NCBI GenBank assembly: GCA_022829145.1
Contig: CM040746.1
Span: 8,388,684 to 8,452,683, forward strand
Direction of reading: 5' to 3'
Source of the DNA: Albula goreensis
Taxonomy: Eukaryota; Chordata; Actinopteri; Albuliformes; Albulidae
DNA length: 64,000 nt
In this document: piece by piece, positions 51,626 to 64,000 of the stretch
How the letters are laid out: each line of letters starts with the position of its first letter
How positions within the stretch are numbered: position 1 is the stretch's first letter
Position numbers and translations under genes: made by a program
Notes under the pieces: model-generated
Told to the model about the DNA's origin: nothing
Databases searched by the model: none
The model's input: only the letters and a program-made list of their open reading frames with translations

Positions 51626-51987
51626 TCTGGCCAGCTCAGGAAGTAAGTCTGTAAAGACCAATGTAGACAAGCAGAGTCCATTTTCAAATCAGCTAATTCT
51701 TTGAGATGAAGTGGTAGCTAAAAGTGGTGAGTGAAGGGGGCGGGGGCAGGAGTAGTTGTGCGTAAGTCAGCTGGATGACGCCTCCCCGCCGAATCACATG
51801 GCGTTCCGAGCTCTTTCTGTCCAAGGCACTCTCCGTTCTTCTCCTCTCCTCTGTCTGGGAGCGAACAATGTCCCTCTCTCTCCATTCTTAATGAGAGACA
51901 TGAGTGGCTTAGCCAGACGTCTGGGAGGTCGCTTCCCGGGTCAGGCGATTCCGACACCGGCAGAGGGCCAGAAGAAGGGAGGGAGGG

Positions 51988-52022
<35 letters not shown>
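51988..52022. repeat. (GA)n microsatellite
   Basis: A pure AGAGAG run. Confidence 0.9.
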
Positions 52023-52023
<1 letters not shown>

Positions 52024-52029
52024 TCACTA

Positions 52030-53490
52030 CGGGACAGTGGGAATAACCTAGCAGGGGATTCTCAGCTCAGAAGTCTCGGCTGTTTTACTCATTTATTCTG
52101 GTACAGTGGGTCAAATCCAACCAGTTTGGAAGAGTTGGTGGAGCAAAAAAATGGGAAGGACTGCTTTGTTCCAGTGATTATATATATATATATACATTAA
52201 AAAACTGTGTAAAGCAAAACACTTCCAAGATATCCAAGCCATTATGTCTTTTAAGAAAAAAAGGCAAAAGACATTCGGCAGGGATTCACATGCCAGGGAT
52301 AAAAAGAAAAACATTCAATCTGCGCATATTGACCATACAAAGGTCATCATCCGGCAATTATCAACAGCATACTATAAACAATTTGATGTTTCCTAATTTC
52401 TATCTTTTAAACTACATATTATCTGATACAACATTTGATGTCGACATAAAATGTATATATTTGATAAAAACTGGTCACTGGTTTGTTGTGGTCCAGGTCA
52501 AAGGCGCTAACTTATAGAATGTTGGCCTCCTTTTTTCTACTGTTAGAAAAGTGGACATTTGACCTGAGATTAAACTCATGTTCAGGCAAATTTACATTTC
52601 ATTTGAGATTTTTCATGCAGGAGTTCTAACAATCTTACTTTGCTGACTGTCCTTTTCATTCCATAATGTATTTTTGAGATGTTCAGATGGATTGACTCCA
52701 TTGACAATTCAGGTTTTTTTTTTTTTTAGTGTTTGCAGTATGTGTTATATTGTAACCTCAAACTAAAAAAATCAATATTGGTTATTTGCTGACAGACTTG
52801 CTGGGTTTTATTCAGTGGTAGACAAACTTTCAGTCTGTGTAGGCACACCCAAGTAGATAAGGTCCTTCCCACACCGTTTTGCAAAAATTTGACTCATCCA
52901 AGACCTGCACATGAACTCTGCAGTTCAGGGCTTTTCATTCTTTCATGTCCCTCCCCTGAGTTACAATGGTGGGGTGAGTTTTAACCTGTGGTATTTGATG
53001 CCTCTTTCTTAGTGATAGTTTTATGAATGGTTTCTTCACCAATGAACAGATAGATAGACTTCAGGAGTATAGATAAGGGCAGTGCAGTATGCATCCAAAA
53101 GTACAGGAATGTCCAGTGTAGTATTATAAAATCTATTGCTATAGTATTGAACTTGGTCATGCCCCTTAAATTATATTCAGAAGATGCAGCAAATTGTAAT
53201 GTTTTAGTATCAGTGGAAGTGAATACACAGTTGGATATCTGTTGGATCTAAAAAATCTGTGGTAAGACCTGCAAAAGTGTTGGACCACACCTGGGCTTTT
53301 TAGTGAGTTTAGACATAGTCTACCATGGACAGGCTGCTCTCTGTGTTGTGGCACAGAGAGGCTGTGCTTCAGAGGTGTTCTTTGCTTGTGAGCCAGCAGT
53401 CGATTACTACTTGTGACTATTGACATTTCCCATATGGGTGGGAATGTGAATCATCTCTTCAGAGCCTGACAATTCCCTGGTGGCTCTTCT
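52030..53490. other. Intergenic stretch without recognised features
   Basis: AT-rich sequence with a short (AT)n run near 52178-52193. I see no exon. Confidence 0.5.
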
Positions 53491-53494
53491 GTGG

Positions 53495-53722
53495 AAATGA
53501 CCAGCAGTCCTCGACCCTGGTCCTCTCGGGTGGGAGCTCCAGGGCGTTCCGGTTTGTGTTGTTACTCATCACTTAATTGGCCGATTAAAACTGTTGATTA
53601 TGCACTGAACTCAGTTCACCTGGTTTTTTGGGAGGTCTAAACTGTTGCTCAGTTTGAAAGGTGAAAACAAAAAAACAGCACACTCTGCAGCTCTCCAGCA
53701 CCAGGACTGAGGACCACCGATA
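53495..53722. mobile_element. Family B MITE-like element, diverged copy
   Basis: AGCAGTCCTCGACCCTGGTCC on the left and CACCAGGACTGAGGACCACC on the right are inverted relatives. The interior includes AATTGGCCGATTAAAACTG. Confidence 0.55.
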
Positions 53723-54888
53723 TCGACAAGCTTCTTTGGGCCAACCGAAAGCACTGTCAGAACGTGGGGGGCACCAATAACCATGCAGACACTCTGAACA
53801 TGAGAAAGGAAAACACATCCAACGCTCGTGTTCCAAATGCTCTATTGGAGACTGGGTGTCTGCACTCCTGACCAGTCGAGACCAAACGTCTCTCACCAGC
53901 CTGTGGCCCAGGCCAGAGGAAGGAAGTGACTCAAGCTTCTCCCTTCAAAACAACAACAAAATATGGACTGCTAATACACAGCTTGTGCTAATCCTATATC
54001 TGAGCCAGCCTCCCTCCTCCTGTTTGCAGGAGTTTCACTGTATGATTATGGACTCTGAAATTGTCCAGAGGTGGAAAAACCCAGCTTAAGGAAGTAAAAG
54101 TGCTACCATGTATTTGTTCCATTCATGCACTAAATCAACTGATTCTAGTCAGCACAACTCTTCAGGCAGGTCAATGAGCCACATAAGAAGTAACCTGTTT
54201 TAGTGTAAAGGTAGAACAAATACATGGTATTACTTTTACTTTCTGAAGATGCAGTTTCCCAGCTGTAAGTGAAGGTAACAACAACATGAAAAAATAGATT
54301 AAAAAATGAAAGATGACAAGGTGCTTCACTTTATTTTTCATAGGAGGTTTTGTGCTGGATTCGAGTTGAAACACCGACATACCTCAATGCTATGGGACAA
54401 TAGTTCCACAGTTGTGGCCATTGACAACAGGTTTCATATCTTCATAGTCATTCAGGAAACCATAACATTTACATGTCTTAACTGAACAAGTTGAATTTCT
54501 TTCCACGGAAACATATTATGGGCTGTTGGCTAAAACACAAGTCCTTGCAGAGTTTAGGTGATTGAAAATTTGAACACTTCTTGCCATAAAAACTTTTCTG
54601 CCGTTGCGGTGACGTTTTGGACACAACTTGAATAATGTTTACTAAGTGTCATTCACACCTGTGCCACGTTTGATGCATATGATAACCTGAATTTTGAACA
54701 TGAGCCCTGTTTTTTCTATTTTTGTTTTTCATGACTGGCCTTATCCAAAACATTTAGATTGTGTGTGTGAGTAAATCTGAAAAGAAGTGATATATAAATT
54801 TGATTCTTCTTTTCAAGTGTACCTGGTAATGTTATGAAAATACCCACAAATACTCAAACACATGCATGCGCCACACAGACTTATAAAT

Positions 54889-54889
<1 letters not shown>

Positions 54890-54964
<75 letters not shown>
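54890..54964. repeat. (CA)n microsatellite, about 37 units
   Basis: The longest pure CA run in the window. Confidence 0.95.
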
Positions 54965-54966
<2 letters not shown>

Positions 54967-55625
54967 CTCTGGCCAAGTACTCACCTTGTCATTCCCCTCC
55001 CTCTCTACAACTCACTTGTCAAACTGCATCTCATACACTTTGTAAGCAGCCATTGAGCTTCACCTGTGTGGTTTATTTCTGTGCGTGAGATGAGTGCAGC
55101 TAGGGGAACAAATAGAGTTCACACATGCCCAAACAAAGGTACACTTCTCTGCGCAAGCTCTGCTACAGAGACCTAATTTACATGACAGAAAGTTATACTG
55201 ACAATACAGGAATGTCTTCAGTTTTTGGTAATTTACAGTGTGGCACATTGTAATTTAAACAGTTGTCTAGTTTTAGCACAATCTATTTACACAGTGAAAC
55301 GTCAAATAAGTAGTGTGTTTAAAATGATCATTTTTAATAATAGCAACGACTACACCTATAATGTTATGTTTGAAATGTAATTCAAAAAATAAACTTGTGA
55401 AGGGTCAATGCTATTTTTGTTTCTGGCCAGCATTTTACATTTAATTACGGAGCACCTTTGGGTTTAATGTAGGCCAAAGTTTGCGAGCTCTGGACTGGGT
55501 ACAGTGCTGTTAAAGAGGCCAGCAGGGAACATACATTTATGGATGAGGTCTTTTGATTAGTATGAGAAGCTTTTTCTCCCCGACCCTCTTCTCTGTATGG
55601 TGCATAAATTTCGGCATATGCCATG

Positions 55626-55629
<4 letters not shown>

Positions 55630-55667
<38 letters not shown>
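55630..55667. repeat. (GA)n microsatellite
   Basis: A pure GAGAGA run. Confidence 0.95.
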
Positions 55668-55669
<2 letters not shown>

Positions 55670-56689
55670 CCGAGTATTGGCTATATTCATTCATACGTCA
55701 TGTAAGAACAATCAATTTCAGAACGTGGCGTTATGATGCAGAGTCCCTAAAATGACCATATTTACAGAGTCTCCCGATAGAAGCGGATCTATGTAATTAT
55801 GAGAGACCGGGAGCTGAAGGCATTCATTTTCACTTTCAGTCCCTTCCTGTGGTTGGTGAAGCGTGCAGGGCATGGGAGAACGGTCTCACTGCTCACTACG
55901 AATATGGTGAAGTGTTATTTACCGTTCAGTGGTGAAAGAAGGAGGGGGGTCGAGTTTAAACAGGAAGATACTGCACTACAAAGCAACAGTATATGAAATA
56001 CTACATTATATCAAACGACTCTCATCTGGCAACGTCTCCATAACCCTTAAACCGTATAAGTATAAAAGGCAAGGCCACATAAAGTTTAAGGTCGTATTAG
56101 CGTCTTGTCTCATCAGCGAAGGTGTGAAGAATGGTAGTCATATGTGGATGTGCATGTGTAATTTCATACATTTTGGTGCCACTTTCAACTTCCTGTAGGG
56201 TTGCAATTCATTTTTCTCATGAACTGGAAAAAAAAAACACAATGAAGCACCCACCAGAAATATTCGCGCTTATCATTCACTATTACAGATTTTCTAATAT
56301 GGATGTAAGCTATTTTAAAATGTTCATGGTATATTTTAACAACGAACGATACCAATAACAAAGCCTTCCACAAAGATACGAGTAACTCCTCGATCCACTT
56401 TTGGCACAAAAATGGAAGCATCATTGTGTCAATTGTTTTGGAAAGTCACACGGTGCAATATTATAATTTCACGACGTCATATAAGTTCTCGTTCGACACG
56501 ATATGGGATAAAAGTTTAAAAGTAGAAAGTTAAGCTACAAGTTGTTGTGATAGCGTGCCATGAACTGCGGTGCTGCATGTTCTTTATAAACCTGGTTTAG
56601 CTAGCTGTGCGATGAGAGGGTTAGACTAATGCAATACACACTAGGTTGATAAAATGCTCCGAGACGGGAAATTAATTTTGCTCGTTTAT

Positions 56690-56849
56690 TAAAACGTGCC
56701 ACTGCTGAGAGAACACAACAACACCGCCTCCAACAGAATCCGAAGGGGACGTTGCATCGCCCAGGCTCCCACAACGCCTTGCAAGCGACCTTACAATGAA
56801 ATTTAATACGTTTTTTTACGTTTCGGCGCCATTTTCGATTGGGCTGGAG
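56690..56849 (+). promoter_or_regulatory. Promoter-like region and candidate non-coding first exon of a plus-strand gene
   Basis: Locally CpG-richer sequence carries GGCGCCATTTTCG (YY1-like CGCCATTTT core) at about 56824-56836 and a consensus donor CTGGAG|GTAAGT at 56849/56850. The ATG at 56796 would give MKFNTFFYVSAPFSIGLE, which I do not recognise, so this may be 5' UTR. Confidence 0.45.
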
Positions 56850-58777
56850 GTAAGTTTGGATTTTTTGGGAATTATTTTTCATGTTTTTTTTTTAACTCTC
56901 CACCACTCACTTTCTGCCGTAGTTCTTAAAATTACAATGATTGAGGCATCTCGAAAAATGAGATTGTTCGGAGAAAATGTAGTCCATGATTGCACTAGAG
57001 TGACTGGACACTTTTACACGCTAATTTTACGTCTTTATGTGCCAGTGTCTTTAAAAATAAAAGAGGAGGATTCAAATAATTACGGGGAAAAAGTCTTAGT
57101 TGCGCCCGTAAATGACTGGTTTGATTTCATTCATCCAGAATCCGCTTATATTATATTTTTGTCGTGTACTGTCCAGCTAAATATTCCAACTTTTCTGAAA
57201 TACTTAGCTTGCTAGCTACTTAGCTATAACAAAGATTATCGTTTCGATGTAAACCAAATTTTCTAACAAAAGAAAGGACACCACAAAAACTTTTTGGACA
57301 GCTATATTGCGTGTAATGCTGGTTGGCTTTTATTGCCACTTTTGCACTTTTGTATTCTGCTTTTTCGACTTTTTTTTTTTTTTTTTTTAATTTTACACAC
57401 GGAATCAACACATTGCATTATGAAACGTATAAAGCGAGAAGCAAGTAATCGTTAAGATAATTTAACTTAGTAACTGCCATTTCTCCTTTATTATCAATGA
57501 ATTGTCCGATGCTTTGTTTTTGGAAGATCTAAGTTTTGCTTGTTTTGATTCACTTTTGGGAGGACAGCTCGTTGGGATTATTGAGCACACCCACTAAAAT
57601 TATAACGTTGAGCTTCATACATTTAATCTGATTTAACTGTCTATTTAAGTTAGTTAAAAAAAACCTATGTTGTGTTCGAAGTTTGATTTGGTGTTCAAAC
57701 CCAAAACGCATTAATGCTAGCAACGAAATATTAATTTTAATATGGAATAACGTTAGTTGTAGGATTCCCATTGTAATGAGCTATCCATAAATAATTTCTG
57801 TACAATACCTATTACCGTTATTTTCTATCACATGCGTAGTGACTATATAATAATTGTAATAATGTATTTTATAAAGTGATTTTTTTGCCTCATCAACGAA
57901 TGAGACTTTTGTTATTTTTGTTTATTTTTTAATCGAATTTCATTTCTTTGACAGTGGTTAATTGTTAATAGACTTTCAAATGAGTTTTTTGCCAAATATT
58001 TTCTATGCGTCTGTCGAATCTATGCCTTCGTTGCAGAAGCATACTGTTAAAAATTAAGGATTATCGAAGTATTGTTTTGTCCGACGTTGTACTCATGGCT
58101 TTAATTTATGAAGTTTGATCACTCCCTGTAGTTGAATGTGGGGTCAAAACAGAATAGCCCACATATAGGAAAACAAGCCTAGTACTGTATTCGTAGACTA
58201 GAGTTGTCATGTACTGTAGTAAAGGACGTGTCTGGTCATGTCCTATTCGTAGGGAACTCCTGAAGTTGCCACGCAGTGAACCTCTTGCTCTTTGTACGTC
58301 TGTTTCCCCGGCTGCTGCAAGTTTTGATAAGTCATTCTGAAATAAGCAGGCTAGTACCGTCAATGCATATTTTTCCATCAACCACCGAACGAATTCGTCG
58401 GGAAACATTACATTGTGACTGAGCAACAAAGCAATTTATTTACGGACAGTCAACTATATTTCCATGTGTTTGCTAGAATGTATATATTAATTAGGCCCGT
58501 ATGTGCCAACCTTCAAGGCTTCAAGGTCGCTGGATGTAACTAAGGTATAATTTTAACTGTCGTGTACATAGTTACCGTCCGTAAATTGTTCTGGACAAAA
58601 ACGTCCGCTAAGTGTATTTATATAAAATGACCAGTTGAGATTTCATTTATCCGAACAGGTGTACGCAATTAGCAAGGTCAGAATTGCGCATTATGGGGAT
58701 GACATTTTAAGAGAATATGATTTATTGGAAGTTTAATTATCAACACCGCCCCCTTCCCCCTTCTCTTCTATTCACAG
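56850..58777 (+). other. Candidate first intron of the unidentified plus-strand gene
   Basis: AT-rich, with a T-run near 57369-57389 and a SINE tail at 58490-58625. No ORF of note. Confidence 0.35.
58490..58625 (+). mobile_element. Tail of a tRNA-derived SINE, plus orientation
   Basis: It ends with TTCTGGACAAAAACGTCCGC and TAAGTG, a diverged form of the CTGGATAAGAGCGTCTGC/TAAATG tail. Confidence 0.5.
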
Positions 58778-58824
58778 TGTTAAAAGTCACCTTTGCCCAG
58801 GGGGGAGTATCGCAGCCACGGAAG
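58778..58824 (+). other. Candidate 47-bp exon with a GC-AG type donor
   Basis: A strong pyrimidine tract (CCCCCTTCTCTTCTATTCACAG) precedes 47 bp that end in GGAAG|GCAAGT, the consensus of rare GC-AG introns. There is no ATG, so a 5' UTR exon is more likely than a coding one. Confidence 0.3.
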
Positions 58825-59049
58825 GCAAGTTGAGGCCTGCACCACAAATAAGGCCTCAAACGTTTCTAGTAGCCAGCAGTCTAGTGCACTTCCTCCAATG
58901 GCCAGCAGGGGAGCCTCTCCCCCTAAGATTTAACCACTTCCTGAGCGAATGGAAGGACCGCACCCCCATGGCTGAACACACCAGCCCTACCCTACGCCCC
59001 CCCCCCTCGACTCCCACTCATTTTTCTGATGATGGATGAAGTTGTCTGA

Positions 59050-61010
59050 TCAAAGAGGTGAATCCTCTCAAATGCGCAAATGTTTGTGTAGATGGGAAGA
59101 TCAAGCTGTGAGCTGATATATTTTACACCTTTCCAGCTCCACCACCCACCATTTCAGAAACATCCACTTTCACAGTTCCATCCCTGTGCTCTCAGAAAAA
59201 AACAGCATACATGTAGAAGAATCACTATAATTGTTTATTGGCTAGGGGTGGTAGTAGATAAATGTATTCAAATTTTCATTGTTTTACATAAAATTATTCT
59301 AAATATGTTTGAATGACATAGATGAACCTGTCATTTTTGTAATATACAGCACTTTATTTTGCTTTGTTTTGCATAAAGTTTTGTACCTTTGAATCGCAGA
59401 GTGGTTCTCAGATCAATTCAGCAAGCATGTCCAGTAAAGGTTTATGTAATCGTTTTTTATGCCAAATATTGGCAGTGTGTTCCATTTTATCTTGTTTGTC
59501 TCCTTTTTTCAGATGTTCTGTGATCCTTTGCAATGTGGGTCGCCAGCTAGCTGGTCTTCGCATTTTGCAGAGAAGACTCTGAGTCATAGCCTGGGCAGGT
59601 AAACATGATTTACAGCATGCAACTCTGAAACTCACAACCACACAAAATGCAAATGGCTAGGGCTCGCGCTAAGGCTCTGTGCTAGCGTTAAATGTTGTGC
59701 GTCATGCCAAGCTTAGAGTCATCATACCGCAAAAAGTGGTTTGCTAAAAAAGAGGGAGCGGGAGAGAGGGAATTGTGACTGACTGTAGGGATGGGCAAGG
59801 CTGTATCTGGTTCTAGATTAAATGACAACCTCTGCTCTGAAGGAGTGGGAGGCTTAAATAATTAATGTGATATGACATTTTGGCTTCACCATCTCTTGAT
59901 AAGTGTATGAATGGTAGACAAAGACTGTTCTCATGTCCCCATGTGAAACATTTCACCCTGGCCTTTGCTGTATGTTTCTAGCAAGCTAAAGGAAAAGGAA
60001 GTTTTTTAAAGGAAACTAAAATTTTCAAACAGACCCCCATCCAGGACCAAATTTACCCACCACTAGTCCTGTACCAGAGATTCCTAGAATTTTACTCGGA
60101 AGGGTTTAGCTGAGCTACGAGATTACACCTGAGAATAGAACCTCATGGTCCCTCTAGAATGCTTCTACATCACATTCACCAAGACAGGAAGTAAAATTGC
60201 AATTAATGCAGCGACTGCATTGGCAAGTTCAATAATTTCAGGGAAATAGTAAATTAAAACCCGGTATTTTTTAACTGTGAATTGTTTGAATTGTCAGAAA
60301 TGCATTTCATATCTTTTTTTGTATGTTTGTAGCTAAATCAGCAGACATGACTCTTTAAAGAGAACATTGAGGCACAACGCTAATCTCACGTTTCGTAAAG
60401 GAAAACCCTGCAACTGCACTTGGCACACTTACCCGTGATATTCACACCAGTCAATTCACCAAACACCGCTAGTTATGCATTTGGTTTGTATGAGTCAGTC
60501 TACATGTCATAAGTGGTAGGCAATATAGGTAGTAGGTCCTATATTTTCTTGCTGTGTGGGTCTTCAGTTCAGAGCACTTGGGATTCTAGCATTTGGCAAA
60601 TACCTTTCATTGCTTATCAGAATTGCTGATTATCAAATGAGAATTTGATAAGGAGAATTGAAAACATTTCCTGCAATTACATAGAAAAATATTAGATGGT
60701 GAACCACAGTTTTTCATATTTAGCTCGGGCACGCCAGGCACAGGCTAATTCAACAGGTCATTAGCTTTGCATGGCTTCATTTTTGTCAACACACCAGTCT
60801 AGGTTTGTGTTTTTACCCCTTTCAGAGGTCCTGCTGTTTTATCAGATACAGCTGGAGGCGTTGGTGAAGTGTTTTGAGCATGTGCATCACCCTTCAACAT
60901 TTAAAAAAAAAACTAAAAAGAGGAACTAGAGCACAGCAGTCATTCAGTAAAGGTCATGGGCGCTCTGCAGCATTGGAAGTTAAATGTTGGTAAGAACAGG
61001 GGCTAGCCAG
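59050..61010. other. Gene-poor stretch, possibly intronic
   Basis: I see no exon, tRNA-like head or terminal inverted repeat here. Confidence 0.4.
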
Positions 61011-61019
61011 GCACCTGCC

Positions 61020-61180
61020 ACTTGTTTGGCGGTGTAACTGAAAGGTTTGGGAGATGGGCTTATAACCGAGGGTTGGCGGTTCCATTCCCAATTAGACCAC
61101 TGCCACTGTACCCTTGATTAAGGTTGGGTACTCAATTTGCATCATATCAGTAAATAGTCAGCTGAATAAAAATGAAAGTA
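61020..61180 (+). mobile_element. tRNA-derived SINE copy, plus orientation
   Basis: TTGGCGGTGTAACTGAAAGG (A-box region) and GGTTGGCGGTTCCATTCCC (B box) are followed by CTGTACCCTTGATTAAGGTT, then CAGTAAATAGTCAGCTGAAT. Confidence 0.75.
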
Positions 61181-62172
61181 TGATAAAAGTGAACCCTTCA
61201 AGATGCTCTGTACAAGAGTGTCCATTGAATACCCAGAAGATATTTATGATTAGTGTATCCACACATATACACATGCTCACAGTTAGTATGTGATATAGTT
61301 GTGTGTGTTTTTTGTGTCTCAGCCTTGTGGGACTGTGGTGAGGGCCAGCCAGTTTGTCTCATAGACAGACGCAAGGGCGTGCTTTAAGAATCCGCTGTGC
61401 CGATGGCAGGTGGGAAGGGGGGCGGTGGAGGGGAGGTTTCTCATTGAGGTGGGGAGAGGGGATCTGTGTGTGTGGGTCTGGGGACTTCCCCCGCCCTTGG
61501 CGAGGTTTGCACACCACAGATAGTGATCACGCCCCCGCTGCTCTTTTAACTGTTTGGGGCAGGTGTGAAACGTCTGATCTGATGAGTCGCTTAGCTTGTC
61601 TGCCCTCCGCTTTTAAAATTTCAGAAAGAGGATGCAGGGCTTGCGGTAGTGAGTCTGTGTGCTGAAAGGACATAGAGCTAACTGAGTTCTGTTTATAAAC
61701 CTAACTCAATTCACAATTTTAATGTACACAGAACATGTGTACATTTTGAGTGTGTATGTGTAGAAATACGGCCTAGAACATGTAGGTAGATCATCTCCAT
61801 AATGGCTGAGCCAGAATGTATGTGCTGTGCCAATATGCGATTCTTTTGTTAAGAATCTAATACACTTGAACAGTCTGTGCATAATCACAAAGGGTAAGAC
61901 ATCAGAAACGCAGGATCCTTTGTTCATTTTAAGTGTAATTGTGGTCTCCGAGAAGGAAAATGTGTTGATGTGTGTTTCAGTGCTGTTGTGAGTGGGCATG
62001 AAAGTGAGTGCTTGTCTTTCAGTATGTGCAAGTGAGTGGCATTTGTGTGTTCGTCTGCTCATTAGAGAGTGAATCCATGTATGTGAGGGTTGTGCGTTAA
62101 CGTGTTGGTGAGATGTAGGATTACGGATGAGCGGGGGGCGGTCCTGTTCCTGGCCTGCGGCCGCTGTAGCAG

Positions 62173-62265
62173 CACGTCATGGTTTGTAGTGATTGGGAGA
62201 TGCAGGCCATGAGGAGCTGCGACTCCGGCCCCAGCCTTACCCCCACCCCACCCCCTGACTACAAG
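62173..62265 (+). CDS. Candidate first coding exon of an unidentified plus-strand gene
   Basis: An acceptor-like CGCTGTAGCAG leads to CACGTCATGG (good Kozak; ATG at 62179). The frame runs 29 codons (MVCSDWEMQAMRSCDSGPS... ending TPPPDYK) to a GACTACAAG|GTCAGG donor in phase 0. I do not recognise the peptide. It lies downstream of the promoter-like exon at 56.8 kb, so it could be the first coding exon of the same gene. Confidence 0.3.
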
Positions 62266-62864
62266 GTCAGGTCCTCTCCCTGGAGCTTCTGGAGGAATGA
62301 CTCTGGCAGGAACTTCACCCTCTTACTCCTGTCACAGGAGTACATCCCCATGTCCCAAACCACCACATTTTCCTCCCATAGCGACTTCCCCCTGACGTGG
62401 TTTTGACCCGCTGGTGCTCAGTCTCTGAAAATGCATACATTTTTTTTTTGACAAGGCTGCCTGTAAGCTTATTGGTCCCTTCAGATTTTTAAAGGTGGAT
62501 TTGATTGGCCCAATAAAAGCTTACCAGTGTCTATATTTATTAGAGCGGGATCACCAGGGAATTTTCCGGCAGAAAATCCAGCTCCAAAAGTCCCGTCCAC
62601 ATGAGATCATGGTTAGTCAGCAGATGTAACTGGCTGTTGTTTATTGCGAAGAACATTGCCAAATTTGGGCAGTGGTTTGCCACAAGGGAGAGTTTGACAA
62701 GTGAGGCTGCAGCCCTGATATAGCGCCACCTACACCATCAAGGGCTGGTCCAAGCACATAGTTCTGTTTACTTTCGTGAAAATGATCCAGTTTCATACTT
62801 GTACACCACCTCTTCCACTCTGTTGTGTGAGGTGCTTGCTTAGGCCAACCCATGATCGAGTAGG

Positions 62865-63045
62865 CCAGGGGTGGCCACGCCTGTGTCCTGGAGGGTCGCA
62901 GTGTCTGCTGCTTTTTGTTCTCACGCTTAAATTAGCAGTCCAAGAAACCAGGTGAGTGAGGTGAGTTAACTGTGTAATTAACTGCTTTAACTGGTTAACG
63001 AAGTGCTGAGTGTCAATGAAAACCAGTGGACCCTCAGGACTAGTG
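62865..63045. mobile_element. Family B MITE-like element
   Basis: The left end GTGTCCTGGAGGGTCGCAGT, followed by GTCTGCTGCTTTTTGTTC, is mirrored by AAAACCAGTGGACCCTCAGG and ACTAG on the right. Confidence 0.6.
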
Positions 63046-64000
63046 CTGGTTACCTATGATGTAGGTGGCACTACCTCAGAGTTCTGACTCGTACACACAG
63101 AAATGTAAGATGAGTATGCACACGGTAGGTCATGGGTTGTTTTCCTTGTTGGGCAGAACCATAGCAAGTGGAGGGTGTGCTTAGTGTTAAACAGAGGATG
63201 AGAAATTAGACTGTAAAAATAACCTGTATCTGTATAAGTTATTTTGAAGTAGAATTTAAAAAAGATTATGTAAGCATGTCCTATTGGCTGACGTCGTGCA
63301 ACACCACCATTTGTTCATCAAAAGTTGAAGGCTTGTGAACTTTTTTGATGGGAAAAATAGGCATACTTTCTTTTAATATCGCTCTCAACAAAAAAACGCT
63401 ATCCCAGTTGTGTGTGTTTCGCATCTGAAACTCCCGTGTTTGAGTATGTCGAGTGGAAAAGTGGCTTCGGATGGAAAGTGAAGAGGTTTGAGCAACTTTC
63501 CCATCATGCTTGGGGGCGCGTCTACGGGTGGTACGGTAGCAGCACGTAAACACTGGAGTTGGGCTGAGTCGTGTCCAGTGTTGCTGTTCTGCTCCAGTAA
63601 CGCCCGTCCATACCCACGCTCCCGAGTTGCGCACAAACACGGGATCCTCCTGAGGCCGGTTAATGCCACAGTCAGCCTCAGTGCTATGCAGGACTGGCCA
63701 TATGTGTGCTGCTTTCTGCTTTAGCCTCTGCTCTTGATTAGATAAGTACCATTATTTCCTGTCCTTCTCTGATTGGAATGTACATAACTCAAACAGTAAA
63801 AAGAGTTTTTGTTATGCATGCATGCTACAGTACAAACATAGCTGAATGAGTAACTGAACCAAGCAAGGCCAAGATTGGTTTAAATAAAAATCAGCACTGA
63901 CACAGTCAATCCTGTATAACCTGAATTTCCAAAATGTCGTTTTATTAATATGGTATTAATAGCATAAATTGTATTGCATGACATGGGAGGGGAAACTTGC
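63046..64000. other. Right-edge stretch without recognised features
   Basis: A GC-richer block near 63500-63690 opens frames on both strands, but no splice sites or known peptide support an exon. Confidence 0.4.

Noticed and set aside
53585..53896. 103-residue Cys-containing minus-strand ORF
   Set aside because: Half of it is the family B element and the rest matches nothing I know; no splice or promoter support.
56601..56882. Basic minus-strand ORF near the 56.8-kb promoter
   Set aside because: It overlaps a promoter-like region with a clear plus-strand donor; no family match.
61354..61665. 103-residue plus-strand ORF in GC-rich sequence
   Set aside because: The composition is Gly/Arg/Cys-rich with no recognisable motif; probably open by GC bias.

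Overview
This is a nuclear genomic window from a ray-finned (teleost-type) fish. The genes are vertebrate, with GT-AG introns, minus-strand exons scattered over kilobases, long CA/GT and GA microsatellites, several tRNA-derived SINEs with the usual teleost tail, and small inverted-repeat (MITE-like) elements. There is no operon, CRISPR array, phage or bacterial signal.

Three protein-coding genes are legible, all on the minus strand and in tandem. (1) 407-21256: the first nine coding exons of ints6l (Integrator subunit 6-like, formerly DDX26B). They encode residues 1-397 with an intact VWA/MIDAS start; the gene runs off the left edge. (2) 30153-36211: a complete five-exon FAM124-family gene of 452 codons, closest to FAM124A. 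(3) 40255-46774: a complete ten-exon PABIR2/FAM122B gene of 282 codons, an inhibitor of PP2A-B55 phosphatase, with a long 3' UTR reaching towards the FAM124 promoter. Splice phases are consistent at every junction I assembled.

The layout is: 1-21.3 kb ints6l, whose introns hold a series of unrelated minisatellites and long polypyrimidine tracts; 21.3-30.1 kb intergenic, with the ints6l promoter, a LINE scrap, a tandem E-box pair and one isolated splice-flanked plus-strand exon candidate; 30.1-36.5 kb FAM124; 36.5-47.8 kb pabir2 (3' UTR, gene, and a promoter with E2F-, CHR- and CCAAT-type sites); 47.8-56.7 kb gene-poor and repeat-rich; 56.7-64 kb probably the 5' end of an unidentified plus-strand gene (a promoter-like first exon and two candidate downstream exons).

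The most interesting point is the gene order. In human, INTS6L and PABIR2 are neighbours on Xq26, whereas FAM124A sits beside INTS6 on 13q14. A FAM124 gene between ints6l and pabir2 looks like the ancestral paralogon order, so this FAM124 copy may be an ohnolog lost from the mammalian X. The window also holds several repeat families that I recognise only from their copies here: a roughly 39-bp unit found at three sites and folded into a 103-bp palindrome, a 249-bp element with perfect 19-bp terminal inverted repeats inside the pabir2 3' UTR, and a family with four same-orientation copies. I found no clearly new biological system.
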